NCBI GenBank assembly: GCA_018819925.1 | Contig: JAHJPG010000090.1 | Span: 1-41,260 of the forward strand | Source of the DNA: Pseudomonadota bacterium | GTDB taxonomy: Bacteria > Desulfobacterota > Desulfarculia > Desulfarculales > Desulfarculaceae | Direction: 5' to 3' | Length of the DNA: 41,260 nt | Shown here: piece after piece, positions 32,437-41,260 of the stretch | How the letters are laid out: the number at the start of each line of letters is the position of its first letter | Position numbering within the stretch: the first letter of the stretch is position 1 | Notes under the pieces: model-generated | The model's database searches: none | What the model was told of the DNA's origin: nothing | The model's input: only the letters and a program-made list of their open reading frames with translations | Made by a program: the position numbers and the translations under genes

Positions 32437-33096
32437 ATGGCCGTCTCGCGCCCCAGCCGCCAACCTCGGCAACGGGCCCCCAAGGAGCCCTCCCGGGCGC
32501 CAAGGCGGATGTTGGGATGGCTGTTCGCCGCATTTTTAATCTGCTGGGCCTTTGTGCTGGGAGTATTGGTGGGCCAGGGCTCCCTGGCCACTCCCGAACA
32601 GGTGGCCTGGGTCAAGCAGGCCCTGGGCCTGGAGCGCCTGCTGGGCTCTGAGCCCCCCCCGCCACCCCAGCGCCTCACCGATCCCCAGCTTTCCTTCTAT
32701 GACCGGGTGAAGGAGCAGCGCCAGCCCCCCGCCCCGGCCCCGGCCAAGCCGTCGGCGCCGCCACCGGCTTCCACCGCTCCGGCGGCTCCCGCCGCGCCGG
32801 CTCCGGAGCCGGCTCCCGCTCCGGCGGCTCCGCCCTCTCCGGCCCCGGCGGCGGCGCAAAAGCGCTTCACTGTGCAGGTGGCCTCCTTTTCCGACAAGGA
32901 CCAGGCCCTTAATCTGGTGCGCCGCCTGCAAGATAGCGGCTACCCCGCCTACACCCTCATGGTGGACGTGGAGGGGGCGGGCCGCCGCTACCGGGTGCGG
33001 GTGGGGCCATATGCCCAATTGGACGCCGCCCAAGGATCGGCCAGCCGCATCCGTTTGCAGCACAAGCTGGCAGCCTACGTCACCCGCCGGGAGTAA
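32437..33096 (+). CDS. SPOR-domain cell-division/envelope protein
   Basis: A 219-residue bitopic inner-membrane protein. A basic cytoplasmic N-terminus (1-26) is followed by one helix (about 27-46), a long Pro/Ala-rich periplasmic linker (about 70-145) and a C-terminal SPOR domain (146-219, beginning KRFTVQVASFSD). SPOR domains bind denuded septal peptidoglycan and bring proteins to the division site. The ATG at 32437 lies 5 nt after argS, a placement I have seen for SPOR genes in related bacteria. Confidence 0.9.
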   Translation: MAVSRPSRQPRQRAPKEPSRAPRRMLGWLFAAFLICWAFVLGVLVGQGSLATPEQVAWVKQALGLERLLGSEPPPPPQRLTDPQLSFYDRVKEQRQPPAPAPAKPSAPPPASTAPAAPAAPAPEPAPAPAAPPSPAPAAAQKRFTVQVASFSDKDQALNLVRRLQDSGYPAYTLMVDVEGAGRRYRVRVGPYAQLDAAQGSASRIRLQHKLAAYVTRRE

Positions 33097-33186
33097 TCTT
33101 TAGCCAGAGGGTCTTGCCGCCGCCGTCCGGGTGTGGCACCATTGCCTCAGGCACCAATTGTCACCTTTAACCAGGGTAACGCGCCC

Positions 33187-34056
33187 ATGAAACCACGGTC
33201 ACTTGGCTTCCTGGCCGCCGTAGCCACCCTAGCGGCCTTATTTCTGGCGGCGGGGACGGCCGCCCTGGCCGCCCCGGACTACTCCCGCCTGCCGTCCCAA
33301 TACGCCAAGCTGCCCCACAAGGTCACCAACAAATTGGGCATGAATTTCGTGCTCATTCCACCGGGCGCCTTCAATATGGGCAGCCCCGAGAGCGAGCCGG
33401 GGCACCAGCGGCGCGAGGTGCCGCACCAGGTGAACATCACCAGGCCATTTTATATGCAGACCACCGAGGTGACCCTCAAACAGTGGCAAGCGGTCATGGG
33501 TCACCGCTGGATGACCACCAAACGCCCCGGCGGGCCCGACTGCCCCGTGACCCAGGTTTCCTGGTTCCAGGCCGAACAGTTCATTTACAAGCTCAACCAC
33601 CATGGCAAAGCCACCTACCGCCTGCCCACCGAGGCCGAGTGGGAATACGCCGCCCGGGCCGGCGGCTCCGGCTCCTATCCCTGGGGCGAGGGCATCGACT
33701 GCAACCGGGCCATGTACGCCAACAACAGCCTGAAAAACCACGACTGCCAGAAATACTACCGATCACGGGGGCTGCCGGCGGACGGCCCGGCCCCGGTGAA
33801 GAGCTTCCCGCCCAACGCCTGGGGCCTCTACGACATGGCCGGCAACGTGTGGGAGTGGGTATCCGACTGGCTGGCGCCCTACCCCGCCGGGCCGGTGAAC
33901 GATCCCAAGGGTCCGGTGAACGGTGAGTGGCGGGTGCGCCGAGGGGGCAGTTGGTTCGGAGTGCCCCACTATTTGCGCTCGGCCAACCGCAACTTCGCCC
34001 ACCCGGCCTCCAAGTACAGCACCCTGGGTTTCCGGCTGGTCAAGGAGATCAAGTAA
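33187..34056 (+). CDS. Exported FGE-sulfatase-fold protein lacking the catalytic cysteines
   Basis: A 289-residue protein with a signal peptide (about 1-28, ending AALAA) and an FGE-sulfatase domain (PF03781, about 42-285). Core motifs are MNFVLIPPGAFNMGS, PVTQVSW, RLPTEAEWEYAARAG, GLYDMAGNVWEWVSD and RRGGSWF. True formylglycine-generating enzymes have two cysteines soon after the RGGS motif. Here the segment is GVPHYLRSANR, with none. It should therefore not make formylglycine. It is more likely a binding or structural relative in the periplasm. The ATG at 33187 is chosen because it starts the signal peptide. Confidence 0.88.
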   Translation: MKPRSLGFLAAVATLAALFLAAGTAALAAPDYSRLPSQYAKLPHKVTNKLGMNFVLIPPGAFNMGSPESEPGHQRREVPHQVNITRPFYMQTTEVTLKQWQAVMGHRWMTTKRPGGPDCPVTQVSWFQAEQFIYKLNHHGKATYRLPTEAEWEYAARAGGSGSYPWGEGIDCNRAMYANNSLKNHDCQKYYRSRGLPADGPAPVKSFPPNAWGLYDMAGNVWEWVSDWLAPYPAGPVNDPKGPVNGEWRVRRGGSWFGVPHYLRSANRNFAHPASKYSTLGFRLVKEIK

Positions 34057-34200
34057 AAAAGAGGCCCCGCCGCGGGCACAAGCTTTTGGCGTAAAGATTG
34101 GCGGACCACCTGGAACGGCTTGTGTGCCGGGCAATCATGGCCCAGTCCCGATGCTCCTGTGCGGCCCACACCTAAGCGGTGAGAAAAGAAACGCTACGCC

Positions 34201-35094
34201 ATGCTCAAGCAAGTGCATTTCCTGCTTACCTATCTGTGTAACTTCGAATGCGATCACTGCTTTCTTTTTTGCAGCCCCCGCTCAACCGGCACCTTTACCC
34301 TCGCCCAGGTCAAACTGGCGCTTGCTCAGGCCCAAAAGGCAGGCACTGTGGAGTGGGTTTACTACGAAGGTGGGGAGCCACTATTGTTCTTCCCGCTTTT
34401 GATCGAATCAATAAAAGCCGCCCGTCAAAGGGGCTTCAATGTGGGCATTGTGACCAATGCCTATCAGTCCACCTCGATAGAGGACTCGGCGCTTTGGCTA
34501 ACGCCCCTGACGGATGCCGGAATTGACTATCTCAGCATCAGCGATGACGCTTTTCATTCGGACCAGGAATCCAGCCCGGCCAAGATGGCCCTGGACGCCG
34601 CCCAGGGCCTGGGCATGGGGTCCGGGGCCATTTGCATCAACCAGCCCACGATTATGCCGCCGGGCGAAGGCCAGGAAAGAGGCGCCCCGGTGGTCGGCGG
34701 CGGGGCGATGTTCAGGGGCAGGGCAGTGGAAAAGCTGACCAAGGGACTTCCCCTTAGGGATTGGCAAGAGCTTACAAGCTGCCCACACGAAGACTTGGCC
34801 GATCCCAGCAGGGTGCATATCGACCCCATGGGCAACGTGCATCTTTGCCAGGGACTGACCATGGGTAACGTGTGGCGAACTCCCTTGGACGTTTTGGTCC
34901 AGGGCTATCGCCCCCTTGAGCATCCCGTGTGCGGACCGCTGCTCAGTGGCGGCCCCGCCCAATTGGCAAGGGAATATCAACTGCCCCATGAAGCCGCCTA
35001 TGTGGACGAGTGCCACCTATGCTTCCTGGCCCGCAAGGCCTTATTGCAGAGGTTTCCCGAGTATCTTGCCCCCACGCAGGTGTACGGTTTATAA
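34201..35094 (+). CDS. Radical SAM protein
   Basis: A 297-residue radical SAM enzyme. The [4Fe-4S] motif CNFECDHC (C13, C17, C20) binds the cluster that cleaves S-adenosylmethionine. YYEGGEPLL matches the glycine-rich SAM site. Further cysteines in TSCPHED, VHLCQGL and DECHLCF resemble a short SPASM-like region and may hold an auxiliary cluster. Substrate unknown. Such proteins often modify peptides or proteins, but no small precursor gene is visible next to it. The gene starts with ATG at 34201, 144 nt after the FGE-fold gene. Confidence 0.85.
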   Translation: MLKQVHFLLTYLCNFECDHCFLFCSPRSTGTFTLAQVKLALAQAQKAGTVEWVYYEGGEPLLFFPLLIESIKAARQRGFNVGIVTNAYQSTSIEDSALWLTPLTDAGIDYLSISDDAFHSDQESSPAKMALDAAQGLGMGSGAICINQPTIMPPGEGQERGAPVVGGGAMFRGRAVEKLTKGLPLRDWQELTSCPHEDLADPSRVHIDPMGNVHLCQGLTMGNVWRTPLDVLVQGYRPLEHPVCGPLLSGGPAQLAREYQLPHEAAYVDECHLCFLARKALLQRFPEYLAPTQVYGL

Positions 35095-35136
35095 ACTCCC
35101 CCGAGACTTGGCGCTCTAAAAACTTCAGGCATGTCT

Positions 35137-35165
35137 TTGACCACCCACCACCGCCACGCTAGAAT
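35137..35165 (+). promoter_or_regulatory. Strong sigma70-type promoter
   Basis: TTGACC, a 17-nt spacer and TAGAAT lie 31 nt ahead of the acetyltransferase gene. Both hexamers are one base off consensus. It should drive the acetyltransferase and pmbA. Confidence 0.65.
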
Positions 35166-35195
35166 AACAGGTCCTTTCACCCTGGAGCTGCAGGC

Positions 35196-35648
35196 ATGAT
35201 CCGCAAGGCGCGACAACAGGATGTCCGTTTCATCCACAAGCTCTTGGCCCATTACGGCGGCCAGGGAGAATTGCTGGCCCGGCCCCTGACCGACCTTTAC
35301 GAGTTCCTCAGGGACTTTGTGATCGCCGAGGACACAGAGGGCCAGGCGGTGGGCGCCTGCGCCCTGCACCTTTGCTGGGAAGACTTATGCGAGATACGCA
35401 GCCTGGCGGTGCTTCCCGAACGCGGGGGCGAAGGCTGGGGCACCAAGTTGGTGGAGGCCTGCTGCTCCGAGGCGGTGACTCTGGGATTCAACAAGATATT
35501 CGCCCTCACCTACCGTCCCTCCTTTTTCGCCCGCTTCGATTTTAAGCAAGTGGACAAGCAGATGTTGCCCAACAAGATTTGGGCCGACTGCATAAACTGC
35601 GTGAAGTTTCCCGACTGCGACGAGATCGCCATGCTGCTGGAGCTTTAG
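35196..35648 (+). CDS. GNAT acetyltransferase, N-acetylglutamate synthase-like
   Basis: A 150-residue GNAT-fold enzyme. The acetyl-CoA loop region is GGEGWGTKLVEA, and the C-terminal WADCINCVKFPDCDE stretch is typical of short ArgA-like N-acetylglutamate synthases. These make N-acetylglutamate, the first arginine-pathway intermediate. The cysteines in that tail are part of the family signature. The argJ gene begins near the end of this window, which fits. A different amine acceptor cannot be excluded. The ATG at 35196 follows a good promoter. Confidence 0.82.
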   Translation: MIRKARQQDVRFIHKLLAHYGGQGELLARPLTDLYEFLRDFVIAEDTEGQAVGACALHLCWEDLCEIRSLAVLPERGGEGWGTKLVEACCSEAVTLGFNKIFALTYRPSFFARFDFKQVDKQMLPNKIWADCINCVKFPDCDEIAMLLEL

Positions 35649-35650
35649 AA

Positions 35651-36988
35651 GTGGATTTGGATCGTCAGATTGAGCTGGCCCGGATCGCCCTCAAGGCAAG
35701 CGGGGCCCAGCAGTGGGAGATCGCGGCGGTTCACAGCGACCGGGTGTCCATCGGGGTGCGCGGCCAAGAGGTGGACAAGTTCCAACAGTCCACCTCCAGC
35801 GGCCTGGCCATCCGGGTGGTGCGCGAGGACCGCCTGGGCTTCGCCTACGTCATCGGCGGCGACCCCCAAGGCATCGAACGGGCGGTGGGAGAGGCCCTGG
35901 CCTCGGCCCAGGCCAGCGACCCGGAACCGGGCTTCAGCCTGGCCGGGCCGGTGGAAGCCCCGCCTTCGGTGGAGGTCTTCGATCCCGAGCTGGCCGCCGA
36001 CCCGGTGGAGGCCAAGGTGGCCCGGGCCAAGCAGCTGGCCGCCGCCGCCCTGGAGGCCGACCCCCGGGTGGTGCATGTGCAGCCGGCGGAATTTTCCTCG
36101 GCGGTGAGCACGCTGCGCCTGCTGACCTCCCATGGCCTGGATTTCATTCACCGTGGCACCACCGCCTCGGCCGGAGCCCTGGCCATGGCCGCCCAGGACG
36201 GTGAGCAGGAGATGGGCTGGGAAAGCCACAGCGCCCGCTTTCTGGCGGAGATTGATCCCCAAGCCCTGGGCCGTGAGGCAGGCAGGCGGGCGGCGGCTTT
36301 TTTGGGGGCGCGGCCGGTGGGCGACGGCCGCTACGACGTGGTCTTGGACAACTCGGTGGCCACCCAGTTCCTGGACCTGTTGGCCGCTTCCCTGCAAGGC
36401 GACTCCCTGCTCAAGGGACGCTCGCTGCTGGGGGGCAAACAAGGCAGCCAGATCGTCAGCCCCCAGGTGAGCCTGGTGGACGAGGGCACCCTGCCCCGGG
36501 GCCTGGGCAGCGGGTCCCTGGACGACGAGGGAGTGGCCATGAGCCGCAAGGTTCTGGTGGAAGCCGGAGTGCTCAGGGGCTTCGTCTTCGACCGCCTTTG
36601 GGGGGCCCGGGCCGGCCAGGACAGCACCGGCAACGGCATGCGCGCCTCCCTCAAGGCCCCGCCGGGGGTGGGTTTCTCCAACCTCTACCTGGAACCGGGT
36701 TCGGCCGGTCCCCAGGAGTTGGAGAGCCGCCTGGAGCGCGGCCTGGTGATAAGCGAGATCATGGGCGGGCACACCGCCGATCCGGTGAGCGGCGAATTCA
36801 GCTTTGGGGCTGCGGGCTTCCTGGTGGAAAAAGGCCGGCGGGTGCGCCCGGTGAAGTCCATCGCCATAGCCGGGCAGGTGTTGCGGTTGTTCCAGGCGGT
36901 GGCCGAGGTGGGTTCGGACCTGAGGTTTTTCGGCCGGCAGGGCTCTCCCAGCCTGCTCATAAGCCACATGTCGGTCAGCGGCCCGTAA
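35651..36988 (+). CDS. pmbA: TldE/PmbA-type metalloprotease subunit
   Basis: A 445-residue PmbA/TldE family protein (PF01523). Typical parts are the N-terminal strand with QEVDKFQQSTSSGLAIRVV, the central PQVSLVDEGTLPRGLGS segment, and the C-terminal EIMGGHTADPVSGEFSFGA motif. TldE partners TldD to degrade or mature peptides; the metal-binding HExxxH of TldD is not present here, as expected for TldE. No tldD is visible in the window. I chose GTG at 35651, 2 nt after the acetyltransferase stop and 8 nt after GGAG. Confidence 0.92.
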   Translation: MDLDRQIELARIALKASGAQQWEIAAVHSDRVSIGVRGQEVDKFQQSTSSGLAIRVVREDRLGFAYVIGGDPQGIERAVGEALASAQASDPEPGFSLAGPVEAPPSVEVFDPELAADPVEAKVARAKQLAAAALEADPRVVHVQPAEFSSAVSTLRLLTSHGLDFIHRGTTASAGALAMAAQDGEQEMGWESHSARFLAEIDPQALGREAGRRAAAFLGARPVGDGRYDVVLDNSVATQFLDLLAASLQGDSLLKGRSLLGGKQGSQIVSPQVSLVDEGTLPRGLGSGSLDDEGVAMSRKVLVEAGVLRGFVFDRLWGARAGQDSTGNGMRASLKAPPGVGFSNLYLEPGSAGPQELESRLERGLVISEIMGGHTADPVSGEFSFGAAGFLVEKGRRVRPVKSIAIAGQVLRLFQAVAEVGSDLRFFGRQGSPSLLISHMSVSGP

Positions 36989-37048
36989 CATTATGATAAT
37001 AAAAACTATTTGTGTTTTTTGCAAGATTGTGGCAGCCCACTTGTGGGG

Positions 37049-37077
37049 TTGACTATAGCCCTGGGGCATGTTAAATG
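37049..37077 (+). promoter_or_regulatory. Possible promoter of the M23 peptidase gene
   Basis: TTGACT, a 16-17-nt spacer and TTAAAT/TAAATG lie about 75 nt ahead of the peptidase start, in an AT-rich gap. Confidence 0.45.
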
Positions 37078-37151
37078 TGCTCAGATTAAAATTGGAGTGA
37101 GCGTACTAGGGGCGGCATCGCCTCGGAAGCAGCCGAGTTCAAAGGTATGGC

Positions 37152-38063
37152 GTGGCTAAAAAACTGACGGTAATGATTTTTCCCGAAGAGGGGGCTGACC
37201 GGGTCAAACGGCTTTGCTTTCCTCGTTTCCTTATCCCCTTTTTCATAATCGCCTTGCTTGGGTCCATGGGCTTGGCCGGCTATTGGTTCGCCCGCTATCA
37301 GGGCGCGGTGGGCCATACGCCCGACCTCAAGGCCTATGAGAACCTCAACAACCGCCAATTGGCCCAGATCGCGGCCTTTGCCCAACGGCAGGAGGAGTTC
37401 GGCAGCCAGTTGGCCCGCATCAAGGGCTTCAACGAACGCCTGCGGGTGCTGGCCAACCTGGACAAGCCGTCCCGCCAGGACGATATTTTTGGCGTGGGCG
37501 GCCGCGATGGGGCCACCAGCGGCCCGGGCGTGCGCCTGTCCGCCACCAGCGCCGAACGCCGCCTCCAGGTGCTGCAACGCGACCTGGACCGCCTGAACAC
37601 CGAAGGCGAGACCGAGCGCCTGTTGCAGCAGCACCTGGCCAAGTTCCTCAAGAGCAGGCGCTCCATCCTGGCCTCCACCCCCGCCCTGTGGCCTGTGCGT
37701 GGCTGGGTTACTTCGGGCTTCGGCACGCGCATCTCACCCTTTGGCCAGGGCCGCCATTTCCACTCCGGGCTGGACATCTCCACCCGGCGCGGCACCCCCA
37801 TCATCGCCCCGGCCGCCGGGGTGGTCACTTTTGCCGGCCGCGATGGCGGCTATGGACGCATGTTGGCCATCAACCACGGCCACGGCATCGTCACACGCTA
37901 CGCCCACCTGGACAAGATCAAGACGAAACTGGGGCAAAAGGTGGAGCGGGGGCAGACCATCGCCACGGTGGGCAACACCGGGCGCTCCACCGGTCCCCAT
38001 CTTCACTATGAGGTTCTCCTGTCGGGAGTGCCCACCAATCCCATGTATTACATACTGGATTGA
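37152..38063 (+). CDS. M23 (LytM-type) peptidoglycan peptidase
   Basis: A 303-residue protein. A short cytoplasmic part with one transmembrane helix (about 25-47) is followed by a coiled-coil region (about 65-175) and an M23 domain (about 190-300). Zinc ligands are complete: H204 and D208 in HSGLD, and H285 in HLH (H283 being the catalytic one). It should cut peptide cross-links in the periplasm, or activate amidases if inactive. Start is GTG at 37152, giving MAKKLT; an ATG at 37147 runs into a stop. A strong terminator follows. Confidence 0.93.
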   Translation: MAKKLTVMIFPEEGADRVKRLCFPRFLIPFFIIALLGSMGLAGYWFARYQGAVGHTPDLKAYENLNNRQLAQIAAFAQRQEEFGSQLARIKGFNERLRVLANLDKPSRQDDIFGVGGRDGATSGPGVRLSATSAERRLQVLQRDLDRLNTEGETERLLQQHLAKFLKSRRSILASTPALWPVRGWVTSGFGTRISPFGQGRHFHSGLDISTRRGTPIIAPAAGVVTFAGRDGGYGRMLAINHGHGIVTRYAHLDKIKTKLGQKVERGQTIATVGNTGRSTGPHLHYEVLLSGVPTNPMYYILD

Positions 38064-38090
38064 CAAGCATAACATGTAGTTATCTGCTAT

Positions 38091-38126
38091 CCCGGCGCAA
38101 CGGCCTGCGCCGGGATTTGCTTTTTT
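38091..38126 (+). terminator. Strong intrinsic terminator upstream of secA
   Basis: A perfect 9-bp GC-rich stem (CCCGGCGCA / TGCGCCGGG) with a 6-nt loop is followed by ATTTGCTTTTTT. It ends the M23 transcript. Only 25 nt remain before the secA start, too few for a full promoter, so it may also control read-through into secA. Confidence 0.9.
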
Positions 38127-38151
38127 GGCGCCAGGGGCCACAATAAGGACC

Positions 38152-40767
<2,616 letters not shown>

Positions 40768-40769
40768 GG

Positions 40770-40800
40770 ACGGCTTCGCCCCTGGCCGTCTGATCTCCAT
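40770..40800 (+). terminator. Weak hairpin after secA
   Basis: GACGGC and GCCGTC form a 6-bp stem with a 10-nt loop, followed after a few bases by ATTTT. It may end the secA transcript. The rest of the 210-nt gap to argJ has further GC-rich repeats (for example GGTCGG / CCGACC at about 40919-40962) but no gene I can support. Confidence 0.35.
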
Positions 40801-40977
40801 TTTCCGGCGGGGGCGGCTTTTTGGGCTCCCCGGCACTGGCGCGCAGCCGCCGGATCAAAGTACATTACGGTTACAGCCCCCAGGGCTGGGCGGCCAACCC
40901 GGCGGGTGGTATATGTGGGGTCGGGGATGGCGGGGCGCCTTCCCTGGTGCTGAAAACCGACCTTGGAGAGCTGGAAA

Positions 40978-41260
40978 ATGCAAGAGCTTCCCGAGTTGGG
41001 CGACGCTCCCCTTAAGCAGGGGCGCGAGGTGAACGAGGTGGTGGCCGGATTTAGGGCCGCCGCCGCCCCCTGCGGCCTGCGCAAGGACGGCCGGGCCGAC
41101 CTGGCCCTCATCGCGGCCGATTCCCCGGTTGCCGCGGCCGGGGTCTTCACCACCAACAAGCTGGCCGCCGCCCCGGTGCAACTCTGCCGCCGGCACGTGG
41201 CCTCGGGCACCGCCCGGGCCATCTTGGCCAACAGCGGCGGGGCCAACGCGGCCACCGGGG
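40978..41260 (+). CDS. argJ: ArgJ glutamate N-acetyltransferase, N-terminal part (cut by window end)
   Basis: The first 94 codons of ArgJ, which moves the acetyl group from N-acetylornithine to glutamate and often also makes N-acetylglutamate. Recognisable are GFRAAAAPCGLRKDGRADLALI, as separate family strands GFRAA and GLRK, then AAGVFTTNKLAAAPV and the NSGGANAATG segment (NSGNAN in most relatives). The self-cleavage site would lie beyond the window. The ATG at 40978 follows GGAGAG. It runs off the right edge. Confidence 0.9.
   Translation, partial: MQELPELGDAPLKQGREVNEVVAGFRAAAAPCGLRKDGRADLALIAADSPVAAAGVFTTNKLAAAPVQLCRRHVASGTARAILANSGGANAATG

Noticed and set aside
40800-40977. A riboswitch upstream of argJ
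   Set aside because: There are GC-rich repeats, but I could not match any known class by its conserved core.
40821-41015. A 64-codon frame between secA and argJ
   Set aside because: It overlaps the argJ start in another frame and shows no conserved features; argJ explains the coding signal.

Overview
The window looks like a chromosomal segment of a high-GC, strictly anaerobic bacterium. My best guess is a sulfate-reducing or syntrophic Desulfobacterota member (Desulfarculales-like). The pointers are a ferredoxin-dependent 2-oxoacid oxidoreductase, an ADP-forming acyl-CoA ligase, DUF362 and DUF364/CGGC metal proteins, many 4Fe-4S motifs, and delta-proteobacterial-looking argS, secA, SPOR and M23 genes. 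The taxon is inferred from gene content and was not checked by a search.

Layout. (1) 0-4.2 kb, + strand: a GGDEF diguanylate cyclase, a CGGC-domain protein coupled to a DUF364 protein, a DUF362/ferredoxin protein, and a duplicated small membrane protein. (2) 4.4-8.4 kb, + strand: a compact sulfation cassette. It holds a membrane-anchored arylsulfotransferase-like protein, a 74-residue membrane peptide, a membrane-anchored PAPS-type sulfotransferase and an APS kinase (cysC). The first three genes overlap. (3) 8.5-9.2 kb: an exported beta-carbonic anhydrase on the - strand. Next comes a gene-poor stretch with a broken IS110-type transposase tail. (4) 10-25.4 kb, - strand: a long catabolic run headed by a GntR/FCD regulator. 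It contains a nitrilase-family amidohydrolase, a cupin, a sodium:solute symporter with a small partner, an AMP-forming aryl/acyl-CoA ligase, a DUF2848 protein, a molybdenum hydroxylase (large, medium and small subunits plus CoxG), an ADP-forming acyl-CoA ligase, a small zinc-ribbon-like protein, a metal-dependent amidohydrolase and a molybdopterin-binding protein. (5) 25.6-28.4 kb, - strand: korDABC, a 2-oxoacid:ferredoxin oxidoreductase, with a roughly 300-nt leader. (6) 28.95-29.03 kb: tRNA-Arg(UCU). (7) 29-41.3 kb, + strand: housekeeping genes. These are alr, a 57-residue cysteine protein coupled to argS, a SPOR protein, an FGE-fold lipoprotein-like protein, a radical SAM protein, an ArgA-like acetyltransferase, pmbA, an M23 peptidase, secA and the start of argJ.

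How the parts may work together. Regions 4 and 5 read as one import-and-degrade pathway: carboxylate uptake, CoA activation, Mo-dependent hydroxylation, hydrolytic cleavage, ferredoxin-linked 2-oxoacid decarboxylation, and ATP recovery from acyl-CoA. Both transcription units start at promoters of nearly the same design (TTGACA, 18 nt, TATGTW, with a shared TGCATGT block in the spacer). This suggests one regulator, most simply the GntR protein. The substrate cannot be named from sequence. The run lies between an IS remnant and a tRNA gene, and its 21.5-28.9 kb part is visibly AT-richer than the flanks, so it is probably acquired DNA. Region 2 would make PAPS and move a sulfuryl group to an unknown acceptor at the membrane.
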